A stretch of DNA of 64,000 nt from positions 62,001 to 126,000 of the forward strand of contig NZ_AQXX01000143.1 of NCBI RefSeq assembly GCF_000376785.1, read 5' to 3'. The first letter of the stretch is position 1. Every line of letters starts with the position of its first letter. This stretch comes from Hahella ganghwensis DSM 17046. Lineage in GTDB: Bacteria > Pseudomonadota > Gammaproteobacteria > Pseudomonadales > Oleiphilaceae. A program made the position numbers and the translations under genes. Shown piece by piece: positions 31,818 through 40,494 of the stretch. The notes below the pieces were generated by a model. The model made no database searches and was not told where the DNA came from. It saw only the letters and a list, made by a program, of their open reading frames with translations.

Positions 31818-32990
31818 ATTCTCAGCACCTGCAATGTTCCGTGTAGCCAGAGCGTTGAGTTGTTCAAGAAGGCGTCTCCGTTCTGGTTTTTCCAGTGTCT
31901 CCAACTGTTCCGACCATTCGTAGAAAGCCTGAAAGTCGTTTTGCAGGGTGCGGAGTTTGTAGCGCAGGCCTGGCACCCACTGATGATAACTTACGATCGT
32001 CATCAGTTTGGCGTTATTCAACGGGGAAGTGATCCAGTTGGAATAGGCGTTGGAGATACTGCCGGCTGATACCGCCTGCTGATATTGTTGCCGAAGTTCT
32101 TCAAGAATCTCTTCTTTTTTTCTGCGCTTGTGTTGTTCTGTCTGGTCTTCTGCGTACAGGGACTTCAGTTTCGAGACGGTCTGTTGAACCATGTCCACGA
32201 AGCGTTGACGTTCTTTGAAACGTTGCTGATAGCGTTGGATTTCTTCTCTTAGGTGAGTGGTGGAGCGGGTTACACCGACCGAAACTAGAGAATCATTCGG
32301 GTGCTCATCTAAAAAAGGGGACTGGCCGGTAAACAGAAGTATCGCTTCCTGTTCAACTGCCGTGGCCCAGCTTTCATTAAATGTCGTGTCATTTTTGATA
32401 TAGAGCCTGCGGTGGGCCAGCTCGTGAAAGAGCAGGGCTGCCAGAGAAATTCTGTCATAATTGATGAATGTATTGAGTACAGGGTCATCAAACCATCCCA
32501 ATGTTGAATAGGCACTGACTCCGCCGACGTAGGTGTCGTAGTTTTCCCTCTCCCAGTTCTGCCTGGCTGCTTCAGCATCTTCCTGGTGGAAATATCCCTG
32601 GTAACTGACACAGCCGGCAACCGGGTAGCACCAGGATTCCGGTTTCATTTCAAGTTCGGGGGCAACAAATAGGTTCCAGACCACAAACGGTCGCTGAAGG
32701 TCGACGTATTCGCTGTATGCGTTATCAACGGGAAGCTTTAGTCTTTCTTCCGCAAACTCTCTAATTTCAATAACATAACTAAGCTTTTCTTTTAATTCTG
32801 CTGGAGTTTGTTCATTATTGACCAGTTGATCAATTGGCTGACGGCCGGAGAGAAGTTGCCATTGCCCCTTTATTGCCTGCCAAAGATAACCGGAGCTCTG
32901 GCAGCCTCCCAGCATGGTGGTGAGCAGCGCAATGATCAGGCTCTGGCATATATTGCCTGGAAGGCGGGATAAAAAGTAAGTGAATTGCAT
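31809..32990 (-). CDS. Lipoprotein zinc aminopeptidase-family protein (Aminopep, PF10023 type)
   Basis: This 393-residue protein has a signal sequence ending in the lipobox LGGC, so it is probably lipid-anchored in the cell envelope. The gluzincin-like motif HELAHRRLYI and the downstream glutamate region FNESWATAVEQE match the putative aminopeptidase family PF10023. Other conserved features are GCVSYQGYFHQEDAE and VGGVSAYSTLGWFDDP. The middle region (about 255-310) is highly charged and probably helical. No substrate is known. The gene converges on argA with a 9-nt overlap of coding ends and no terminator between them. Confidence 0.82.
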   Translation of the reverse strand: MQFTYFLSRLPGNICQSLIIALLTTMLGGCQSSGYLWQAIKGQWQLLSGRQPIDQLVNNEQTPAELKEKLSYVIEIREFAEERLKLPVDNAYSEYVDLQRPFVVWNLFVAPELEMKPESWCYPVAGCVSYQGYFHQEDAEAARQNWERENYDTYVGGVSAYSTLGWFDDPVLNTFINYDRISLAALLFHELAHRRLYIKNDTTFNESWATAVEQEAILLFTGQSPFLDEHPNDSLVSVGVTRSTTHLREEIQRYQQRFKERQRFVDMVQQTVSKLKSLYAEDQTEQHKRRKKEEILEELRQQYQQAVSAGSISNAYSNWITSPLNNAKLMTIVSYHQWVPGLRYKLRTLQNDFQAFYEWSEQLETLEKPERRRLLEQLNALATRNIAGAENLE

Positions 32991-33098
32991 TCCGATAAGT
33001 TACCTCTTTCTCAGTAGGGACTATACTGATATGGAATTCCAAATCCACTACCTAGAACTAAAGAAACCCACGTTTACGGATTAAACTGTTAATCACAA

Positions 33099-36000
33099 AT
33101 GTCTGAACCCCCAATTCAACCATCTGATCGCCAGGGTGCCGAACGACGCGGAAGCAAACGTCGCCCGATAAAGCTGCTAGCCACATTAGAATACCGGGGC
33201 GAGCCGGGGCTGGAATGTGAAATTGCTGATTTCTGTGCTGAAGGGGTGTTTGTCAAACTCACTGAGACTGCTTCACAGAAGCTTAATAAATTACAGTTTG
33301 GTCCAGGAGAGGTTGCCAAGCTGACTTTTCATGATCCTTTTGTCAGTCGGGATCATGCTCTTAGTGTGAAAGCTGTAAGGACGATGCAGGGGGCCTTTGG
33401 AGGCATGTTCACCAATGGAAATACTGCTGCCATCACTGCCCTGCTGAGAATCTGTGGTGCAGAAAACCTGAAATCTCCCCAAGAGCAGATGCAGCCGGAA
33501 ACCGCAGGCCTGTTGATGCGACAGTGTGAACGTATTATTCAGTCCCATGTCAGTCCGCTAGTCAGTAATTTTATCACTGCCTTGCCGAGTGTGTTTGATG
33601 AGGCTCTGGCGGCAGCTTCAACGGATAATCAGCGAACTGACCTGGTGGATTCAGTAATCTCTCTCAAACAGCAGAGTGGATTGATCAGTCCGCAGTTGTT
33701 TAAGCACATCTCTCAGGCATTAGTCCCGCGCAACAGTGATCCGAATTCTAATGGCAGTCAGAGCGGGCCGGATCTGTCACTTATTGATAAGGCAGAATTT
33801 GAAGACTGGTTAACTCTCAAGGTGATGGTGACAAAGGCGGAAACTGCCTACCGGAGCCACTTACTTCAACTGAAAATGCGGTTCGACGCACTGGGAATTC
33901 ATTGCCAGAAGGGTTACAGCAACCCAGTAGGGCCTTCATTGATCTGTTATGCGTTCCGGGACACCCTGATAGGGCTCAAGCTACCATTGTCAGCTGAACG
34001 GATTTGTCTAAAGCAATTTGAACTCTCAATGATGTCTGATCTTGAGCCGATGTATCAAGAGTTGGATGACTTGCTGGTTCGCCAGGGGGTGCTACCGGAT
34101 CTGGATTTAACCAAGTACATCAAGACTCCTGAGGCTGAAGCAAAGAAAGAGAAGCCGGAGTCATCAGCTGAACTTGGAGCAAAACAAGGCGAACCGAAGA
34201 ATAGCCCGCTGACAGAGAAGATCAAAGCTCCCGAGACCCAGCCTAAAGCTTCCGAGGCGCAAGCCAAAGCGCCAGATAACAAATCGATTGAAAGGGAGGC
34301 TGGAACGGATGATTCAGATAACGTCACGACTCTACATACTCGTCCTTACCGAAAGTCGAGTGGCAAATCTTCTGATGTCAGTGCCTTTCTGGCCTCGGCT
34401 GAAGAAAGCGTCGCTGCAGTTAATCGGTTACTGGCAGTTTTACACCAGAAACCTAAAGTGGCTGGAAATACCGCTTTGAGAGGGAGCCCGTTTCCAACCC
34501 AGGAACAGGCGCCCTCGTTCAAGAATGAAGAAGTCCTTGCCAACTTAAGTCAGGTCCAGACGGCTCCGGTTTATCAGGAATCTCAGGTGGACGACACGCT
34601 CTTGAGAGACCGTCTTTACCATATGATGAACAGCAACCATATGGGGCTGAAGTCATTTACAGAGGAGCAGGATAAGAATCTGGATGTCGTGGATAGATTT
34701 TTCTCCAGCCTTCTGAAAAATCAAAAGCTGACGAGTGTTTCCAAAATGCAGATCAAGGGACTTGAAGTCCCAGTTCTAAGGTTGTTAATGCGCAACCCCA
34801 GTTTTTTTGAACAGACTGATAATGCAGCCCAAAAACTGATCAACCGGATTGCCCAGGTAGGAGTGAAGGGTGGCAGGATGAACTCTCATCAGGTTGACCG
34901 CATTAATCGAGTAATTTCCAAAATACAGGAAGAGCATGAACAAGATTCCGGGGTTTTCGACGAAGCCCTGGCAGAAGTTGATGAATTGGTTGAGCGGCAG
35001 AACATTCTGTATCGCCGTAATGTTGAAAGGGTTACTGCAGCCGCGGAAGGCCAGCAGAAAGTGGAAGAAGCTAGAATCGCTGTTGCTGAGGCCATGCAAC
35101 AACGGGTGGCTGGCCGCCGTATACCAAAAGCGATAGCCTCTCTTATTAACGGAGGGTGGCGGGATTTGCTCAGTCTGGTTTATATCCGGCAGGGGGCCGA
35201 AAGTCAGGCCTGGCAGGATTACCTGAGTGTGATTGATACGTTGTTGGCCATTGCTCGGGAGCCAGAGTTTCAATATAACCTGCCTGATCTTCTGCGGATG
35301 ATTCAAGAGGGGCTGGCAACGATTTCCTCTAATCATATGCCGTCGGGTCAGATCAGGGATGAACTCAAGCGGTTTCTGGTGAAAGCTCCCGGGGGGGTAG
35401 AACCGGAAATGATTGAGTTTCCCGATGAGATGACGGAAGAGGTCAGGGACACCGGCCTGATTCAGGATGCCCGACAAAGAGGGTTGCAGCGTTGGATAAA
35501 TCGGGCGCAAAAGCTGGTGGTTGGTGACTGGTTACGTCTGGAGAGGGAAGCCGGTGAGCCGGAGTTTATCCGGTTAGTCTGGATAGGTAAGAATTTTTCC
35601 CGCTATGTTTTTGTCAACCATCAGGGGATGAAGGTTATTGATCTGGATGCGTCAACCCTGGCGGCCTATCTGCAGAAGGGAATCGCAGTTCCTGACCAGG
35701 GAGTGTCACTGCCGGTGGTCGACCAGAGTCTGGACACGATGGTGAAGGATCTTTATGAACAACTGAGCTTTGCCAGTACACATGATGAACTGACCGGTTT
35801 GATGCTGAGAAAAGAGTTCGAGCGACAGGTGCTGATTCGTCACACCAGCCTGGCACCGGAAGACACTATCAGTTGTATTCTTTTCAGTTTGGCACAGTTC
35901 CGGCTAATCAATGATTCAGTCGGACCTGAAGCAGGTGATGAGATCTTAAAAGGAGTTGCCGGTCTCTTGAAAGAACATATGCCCAAAGCTGCACTGATCG

Positions 36001-37046
36001 CTCGTTTCTCGGGTGATGAGTTTATGGTTGTCGTCAATGAGCCTGCGGAACGATGGGTAACCGAGTTCATGGAGCAAATGAAGCGCTATCGCCTAAACTG
36101 GCTGGATAATGCTTATGAGGCTGCTTTATACGCCGGTTATGTGGAAGTGAAAGGCGGTATTCTGGATGTCCGCCATTTTGTCCAGGCGGCAGAAGATGCC
36201 TGTCGCACTGCCAAGCGTAAAGGTGTTGGTTCAGTTGAAAAATTTACTGTTGATAAACAGCAGATCGCCCAGCGTGATGCGATTGCCAACAAGGTGGCAA
36301 GTCTTGGTAAGAAGCTCGATGATGAGCGGTTGTTGCTGAGGTGTCAGAAGATTATTCCTCTGCGTTCAGATTCCAGTGTTGGTACTCAACACGAGATTCT
36401 TCTGAGTATTTACGATGATGACGGGCAACTGATTCCGGCGAGCAAGTTCATTCGTGCCGCCGAAAACTATAAGCGTATGCAGGAGGTGGATCGCTGGGTT
36501 GTTGGTCACATGCTGGACTGGATGGTCACCAATCATCGCAAGATCAGTCAGATTGGCGGACTGAGCATCAACCTCAGCGGGCACTCCCTGAATGATGAAT
36601 CACTTCTGGAGTTCATATTTGAGCGCCTGACCAAACAGGATTCACCGATTGAAAAGGTTACGTTTGAACTGACAGAAGCCTCTGCGATTTCCAACCTGCA
36701 CAATATCTCTGATTTCATTCTCGAATTGCAGGAATACGGATGCCGTTTCTGCCTGGGCAACTACGGTTCAGGTGTGGCTAGTTACCAATACCTGAAGCAA
36801 CTGCCTGTGGACCTGATAAAAATTGACGGGACATTTATCAGGGAGTTGGAAAAAGATAAGAATGATCAGATGATGGTGCGATCCATGACGGAAATGGCTC
36901 ATTACCTGAATCGGGAAGTGATTGCCCCTCAGGTCGAAACCAAAGAGGCTTTGGAAATTCTGAAGCAACTCGGTGTGGACTATGCTCAGGGATACTACAT
37001 TGAGCGGCCAAAATCTCTGGCTAACTTATGGTCCACACTTGGGTGA
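33099..37046 (+). CDS. PilZ-DUF1631-GGDEF-EAL c-di-GMP signalling protein
   Basis: This is a 1315-residue cytoplasmic multidomain protein. A PilZ-like domain at about 12-105 has ERRGSKRRP and IADFCAEGVFV; the usual D/NxSxxG serine is Cys. DUF1631 sequence spans about 150-780, interrupted by a K/E/P/A-rich linker near 345-405 (KAPETQPKASEAQAKAP). The GGDEF domain (about 890-1045) keeps SGDEF at 971-975, but the metal-binding DxD is SLA, so activity is doubtful. The EAL domain (about 1065-1310) has EIL at 1099, GNYGSG at 1220 instead of DDFGTG and APQVET instead of the catalytic Glu motif, so phosphodiesterase activity is unlikely. It is probably a c-di-GMP-binding effector. It is a paralogue of the broken gene at 1-3021. 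Confidence 0.9.
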   Translation: MSEPPIQPSDRQGAERRGSKRRPIKLLATLEYRGEPGLECEIADFCAEGVFVKLTETASQKLNKLQFGPGEVAKLTFHDPFVSRDHALSVKAVRTMQGAFGGMFTNGNTAAITALLRICGAENLKSPQEQMQPETAGLLMRQCERIIQSHVSPLVSNFITALPSVFDEALAAASTDNQRTDLVDSVISLKQQSGLISPQLFKHISQALVPRNSDPNSNGSQSGPDLSLIDKAEFEDWLTLKVMVTKAETAYRSHLLQLKMRFDALGIHCQKGYSNPVGPSLICYAFRDTLIGLKLPLSAERICLKQFELSMMSDLEPMYQELDDLLVRQGVLPDLDLTKYIKTPEAEAKKEKPESSAELGAKQGEPKNSPLTEKIKAPETQPKASEAQAKAPDNKSIEREAGTDDSDNVTTLHTRPYRKSSGKSSDVSAFLASAEESVAAVNRLLAVLHQKPKVAGNTALRGSPFPTQEQAPSFKNEEVLANLSQVQTAPVYQESQVDDTLLRDRLYHMMNSNHMGLKSFTEEQDKNLDVVDRFFSSLLKNQKLTSVSKMQIKGLEVPVLRLLMRNPSFFEQTDNAAQKLINRIAQVGVKGGRMNSHQVDRINRVISKIQEEHEQDSGVFDEALAEVDELVERQNILYRRNVERVTAAAEGQQKVEEARIAVAEAMQQRVAGRRIPKAIASLINGGWRDLLSLVYIRQGAESQAWQDYLSVIDTLLAIAREPEFQYNLPDLLRMIQEGLATISSNHMPSGQIRDELKRFLVKAPGGVEPEMIEFPDEMTEEVRDTGLIQDARQRGLQRWINRAQKLVVGDWLRLEREAGEPEFIRLVWIGKNFSRYVFVNHQGMKVIDLDASTLAAYLQKGIAVPDQGVSLPVVDQSLDTMVKDLYEQLSFASTHDELTGLMLRKEFERQVLIRHTSLAPEDTISCILFSLAQFRLINDSVGPEAGDEILKGVAGLLKEHMPKAALIARFSGDEFMVVVNEPAERWVTEFMEQMKRYRLNWLDNAYEAALYAGYVEVKGGILDVRHFVQAAEDACRTAKRKGVGSVEKFTVDKQQIAQRDAIANKVASLGKKLDDERLLLRCQKIIPLRSDSSVGTQHEILLSIYDDDGQLIPASKFIRAAENYKRMQEVDRWVVGHMLDWMVTNHRKISQIGGLSINLSGHSLNDESLLEFIFERLTKQDSPIEKVTFELTEASAISNLHNISDFILELQEYGCRFCLGNYGSGVASYQYLKQLPVDLIKIDGTFIRELEKDKNDQMMVRSMTEMAHYLNREVIAPQVETKEALEILKQLGVDYAQGYYIERPKSLANLWSTLG

Positions 37047-37057
37047 TAACAAACCGG

Positions 37058-38494
37058 TTAGTCATCATCTTCATGCTCATCATGGTTGCCCATGTCCAGC
37101 TCTTTGATCTTCCGCGTAAGTGTATTTCGACCCCATCCGAGTAAGACAGCAGCATCCCGTTTACGGCCAGCTGTCTGTTTCAAGGCCGCTTCAATCATGA
37201 TCTTCTCAAATGTGGGTACCGCTGTATCGAGCAGTCCCTGATGGCCTTTTTTAAGTTCCAGTTCCGCCCAGTCACGGAGGGATTCCTGCCAATTCTGAGT
37301 CGGACTCTTGGATGTTGCCTGGGCCTGGAGCTCAGGAGGTAGGTCGCTGATGTGAATTTCTCTGCCGGAAGCCATCACCGTTAGCCAGCGGCAGGTATTC
37401 TCAAGTTGTCTAACGTTACCTTGCCAGAGAAGGGTGCACATATACTCCTCTGTATCTGGTTTGAGGAGCTTGGGCTCGACATTGAGCTCTTCGGCGGCCT
37501 GTTTCAAGAAGTGGCGAGCCAGTCTGGGAATATCTTCCCGTCGTTCACAAAGTTTGGGGAGGTGCATGCGGATGACGTTGAGGCGGTGGAACAAATCCTC
37601 CCGGAATCGCCCTTCATGTACAAGCGTTTCAAGATTCTGGTGTGTTGCGGCGATAATTCTCACGTCGACTTTAATCGGCGTTGTGCCTCCGACTCGGTAA
37701 AACTCCCCATCGGCAAGCACTCGCAACAACCGGGTTTGAGTATCGGGCGGCATATCTCCTATTTCATCCAGGAACAGGGTGCCTCCGTTGGATTGTTCAA
37801 ACCGTCCCTGGCGCTGCCCGCCCGCACCGGTAAATGAGCCTTTTTCATGCCCAAATAACTCAGACTCGATCAGGTCTTTTGGAATGGCAGCCATGTTGAG
37901 TGCAATGAAGGACTTATCTGATCGCGGACTGTGTTGATGCAAGGCGCGGGCAACCAGTTCTTTACCTGTTCCAGACTCGCCATTAATCAGAACGGTGATA
38001 TTGCTGTGGGATAATCTTCCGATTGCTCTGAAGACTTCCTGCATGGCAGGTGCTTCACCGATAATCTCTGTATTGTGTGATAAAGGATCCAGTGCGGCTG
38101 GCTGGCTGGCTGCCATTTGTTCTCTGGCATGGGCCACGGCCCGCTTTACCAGTGATACTGCATCGTCGACATCAAAGGGTTTGGGTAGATATTCAAAAGC
38201 ACCCCGCTGATAGGAAGATACTGCACTGTCCAGGTCAGAATGTGCCGTCATGATGATGACAGGGAGATGCGGAAAACTAGAATGTATTTGGTTAAGTAGA
38301 TCAAGGCCATCAATGCCGGGCATTCGGATATCACTTAGAATCGCATCAGGTTGTTCGCGTTCCAGTCGATTCAGAATACCTTCACCCGTCTCGAATGATC
38401 GGGTATTGAGTTCTGCTTGCTCCAATGCCTTTTCCAGAACCCACCGAATAGAACGGTCATCATCGATGATCCAGACGTTGGGGGGTGCATTCAT
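37058..38494 (-). CDS. ntrC: Nitrogen regulation response regulator NtrC
   Basis: NtrC is the sigma-54 activator of nitrogen-starvation genes. It has 478 residues from ATG 38494, which overlaps the ntrB stop as ATGA; the frame extends 20 residues further but inside ntrB. The receiver domain has IIDDDRSIRW and phosphorylation Asp55 in LSDIRMPG. The AAA+ domain carries Walker A GESGTGKELVARAL, the sigma-54 contact loop GSFTGA and Walker B GGTLFLDEIGDMP. The C-terminal Fis-type helix-turn-helix is in AGRKRDAAVLLGWGRNTLTRKI. NtrB is its kinase, and the boxes near glnA and ntrB are probable targets. Confidence 0.97.
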   Translation of the reverse strand: MNAPPNVWIIDDDRSIRWVLEKALEQAELNTRSFETGEGILNRLEREQPDAILSDIRMPGIDGLDLLNQIHSSFPHLPVIIMTAHSDLDSAVSSYQRGAFEYLPKPFDVDDAVSLVKRAVAHAREQMAASQPAALDPLSHNTEIIGEAPAMQEVFRAIGRLSHSNITVLINGESGTGKELVARALHQHSPRSDKSFIALNMAAIPKDLIESELFGHEKGSFTGAGGQRQGRFEQSNGGTLFLDEIGDMPPDTQTRLLRVLADGEFYRVGGTTPIKVDVRIIAATHQNLETLVHEGRFREDLFHRLNVIRMHLPKLCERREDIPRLARHFLKQAAEELNVEPKLLKPDTEEYMCTLLWQGNVRQLENTCRWLTVMASGREIHISDLPPELQAQATSKSPTQNWQESLRDWAELELKKGHQGLLDTAVPTFEKIMIEAALKQTAGRKRDAAVLLGWGRNTLTRKIKELDMGNHDEHEDDD

Positions 38495-39567
38495 AATGTT
38501 GGCTCCAATGGAATGAAAATGATGAAATTTGTGCGTCCGGCTTCGCTTTCGCATTCGACCAGGCCATGGTGCTGGCCGATGATGCCTTGTGTAATGGACA
38601 GGCCCAGTCCTGTTCCCTGTGCTCTGCCGCTGACCATGGGATAAAAAATATTTTTTAGGAAGTCTGGAGGGATTCCGGGCCCATTATCAATAATATCCAC
38701 TCTTAGTACCAAACGATGCCGGGTATGGCCAATGGTGATCTGTCGCAAAGCTCTGGTTCGGAAGGTGATTTCAGGGGACTCAATAGGGGGCGTTGCTGAT
38801 TCCAACGCCTGTAGAGCATTTCTGGCGATATTGAGAAATGCCTGAATAAGTTGTTCTTTGTCACCTGAAAACTCCGGCAGGCTCGGATCATAGTCTTTGA
38901 TCAGGCGGACTTTGCCGTGGCTTTCGACTTCTATCAAGCTGACGACTCGTTCCAGTACTTCATGAATATTCGTCGGGTCTTGTTTGAAAGTTTGGTTGGG
39001 TCCCAGCATGCGGTCTACCAAATTGCGCAGTCTATCTGCCTCGGCAATGATGATGCTGGTGTAGTCGTGTAATCCCTCTTCTTTTAGTTCTTTATCCAGT
39101 AGTTGTGCAGCCCCTCTGATGCCGCCAAGCGGATTCTTGATCTCGTGGGCCAGCCCTCTAACGAGAATTCTGGAGGTTTCCTGTTTCGCCAGCAGTTCTT
39201 CTTCTCTGCTGATGCGGAGCAGACGGTCACGTGCCTGAATTTCCATTAGAATAAGAGAACGGCCGTTGTCATTGATGGGGACTACCGTGTAATCCACAGA
39301 AAGCCTGCTTCCTGAGGGCAGGAAAAATTCAGCTTCCCTCTGGGTGTAAGAATGTCCTGTGCGCAGACATTCCTGAAGTCCGATCAATGTTGAGAGCTGA
39401 TCGACCAGCAAATTGTTAATTGACATACCCAATGCTCTCTGTTCGCTGACTTCCAGCAGGATTTCCGCAGCGGTGTTGCTATAGGAAACACAGAGGTCGT
39501 CATTGAGTACGAGTACGGCAGTGCTGAGATTATCGAGTAAAAGTTCCTGAGTACTGGCTGGCAGCAT
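38491..39567 (-). CDS. ntrB: Nitrogen regulation sensor histidine kinase NtrB
   Basis: NtrB is the cytosolic kinase/phosphatase for NtrC, controlled in this family by PII protein. It has 358 residues. A PAS domain at about 8-115 (NDDLCVSYSNTAAEILL) precedes the H-box GLAHEIKNPLGGIRGAAQLL and the HATPase with N-box AFLNIARNALQAL, DNGPGIP and GTGLGLSIT. There are no membrane segments, as expected. It is translationally coupled to ntrC. A candidate sigma-54 promoter lies 30 bp upstream of the start. Confidence 0.97.
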   Translation of the reverse strand: MLPASTQELLLDNLSTAVLVLNDDLCVSYSNTAAEILLEVSEQRALGMSINNLLVDQLSTLIGLQECLRTGHSYTQREAEFFLPSGSRLSVDYTVVPINDNGRSLILMEIQARDRLLRISREEELLAKQETSRILVRGLAHEIKNPLGGIRGAAQLLDKELKEEGLHDYTSIIIAEADRLRNLVDRMLGPNQTFKQDPTNIHEVLERVVSLIEVESHGKVRLIKDYDPSLPEFSGDKEQLIQAFLNIARNALQALESATPPIESPEITFRTRALRQITIGHTRHRLVLRVDIIDNGPGIPPDFLKNIFYPMVSGRAQGTGLGLSITQGIIGQHHGLVECESEAGRTNFIIFIPLEPTL

Positions 39568-39596
39568 AGTTATAACCTGATGTTTTGATTAGCAGA

Positions 39597-39612
39597 TGCA
39601 ATATCCAAACCA
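39597..39612 (-). promoter_or_regulatory. Candidate sigma-54 promoter of ntrBC
   Basis: On the minus strand TGGTTTGGATATTGCA keeps the invariant GG and GC with 10 nt between them and a good TTGCA -12 element; the -24 element is weaker (TTT in place of CAC). The predicted transcript would start about 20 nt ahead of the ntrB ATG. Confidence 0.45.
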
Positions 39613-39804
39613 TCTTTGCCGTATTCGGGTGCGAAAAATTCGCTGAATTGCACAGCTCTGGGGCGGAGGTGGATGAAGGCTGGATTATTGGCGCTATGTG
39701 CATTTTGAGCTCCACGTTATTTTGACGAATATAGGAGCGCTGGATAGATTACGCACTATCCAGAGTCATACTATGCACAAAGTCTATGCCTGAATTAATA
39801 GGAA

Positions 39805-39821
39805 TGCACCATTATGGTGCC
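39805..39821. promoter_or_regulatory. NtrC-like box upstream of ntrBC
   Basis: TGCACCA-TTA-TGGTGCC differs from the palindromic NtrC consensus TGCACCANNNTGGTGCA at one base. It lies about 215 bp upstream of the candidate ntrB sigma-54 start, just after the DUF4124 gene. The dyad could also fold as a 6-bp hairpin, but the T-run is on the strand that is not transcribed here. Confidence 0.6.
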
Positions 39822-39828
39822 TTTCTTT

Positions 39829-40347
39829 TTATTGCACTGAGGGCCGGTGGATGGTGAAAGTGATGCTGGGACCACTTCTGATGACGCTGGAGTTATCAAT
39901 AATATCCAGTTGTAGCACGTGAGTACCGCGGTTGATATTGGTGAGGGAGAAAAAGTTTTCCTTGCTGGTGCCAACAACAGTGCCATCCAGGGAGAGTCGC
40001 AAGGAATGGTTGGGGTAAAGGGAAGGGGCTACTTCTGTTAGCACAGTGACGTTGCCGTTACCGGAGTGAAAAGCGCTGCCATCCTCGGGGAATGTGATGA
40101 GCAACTTTCTGTATGGATCATCTGGCGTCTGTGTTTTTGAGGCAGGAGTGTTCGGTATATTTGATAGTTTGGGCAGCGAGATCGTGGCTGGATCCTGAAC
40201 TTCGATCAAAACGGCACCTTCCCGAGGCTGGTCACTAAACTCGACATTACCCTGGTCATCAACCCATTGATAGATTTCGGCTGCAATTGGCAGAGACACT
40301 ATCAATGGAAACAAACAAACAATGGACAGCCTTTTTGATTTCAACAT
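39829..40347 (-). CDS. DUF4124-domain exported protein
   Basis: This 172-residue protein has a signal peptide (MLKSKRLSIVCLFPLIVSLP) and the DUF4124 signature EIYQWVDDQGNVEFSDQPREGA right after cleavage. A proline/threonine-rich linker leads to a beta-rich C-terminal part (about 75-170) that looks like an immunoglobulin-like domain, with NGNVTVLTEVAPSLYPNHSLRLSLDG and INRGTHVLQLDIID. It is predicted periplasmic with unknown function. A gene of this type lies between glnA and ntrB in Pseudomonas as well, suggesting a conserved but unexplained neighbourhood. Confidence 0.85.
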   Translation of the reverse strand: MLKSKRLSIVCLFPLIVSLPIAAEIYQWVDDQGNVEFSDQPREGAVLIEVQDPATISLPKLSNIPNTPASKTQTPDDPYRKLLITFPEDGSAFHSGNGNVTVLTEVAPSLYPNHSLRLSLDGTVVGTSKENFFSLTNINRGTHVLQLDIIDNSSVIRSGPSITFTIHRPSVQ

Positions 40348-40406
40348 TCTGACTCTTTTGTCGATGGAATAACCAATCCTACCAGCAACTCTAGCACGTA
40401 ATTGGT

Positions 40407-40446
40407 AAAAAAAAACCCCGCCGGGAAATGCTCCGTGACGGGGTTT
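40407..40446 (-). terminator. Intrinsic terminator after glnA
   Basis: Read on the minus strand, AAACCCCG and CGGGGTTT form a stem around an 18-nt internal part and run into a stretch of about nine T residues. It lies 49 nt past the glnA stop. Confidence 0.88.
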
Positions 40447-40494
40447 CTATCTGACTATACTGCTGGCTGACCGGCAGTATCTCTGAAAGAGTAA

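Noticed and set aside
39805-39821. Hairpin with following T-run as a terminator
   Set aside because: The T-run lies on the plus strand, where no gene is transcribed in this region; the minus-strand reading lacks one, and the dyad fits an NtrC box better.
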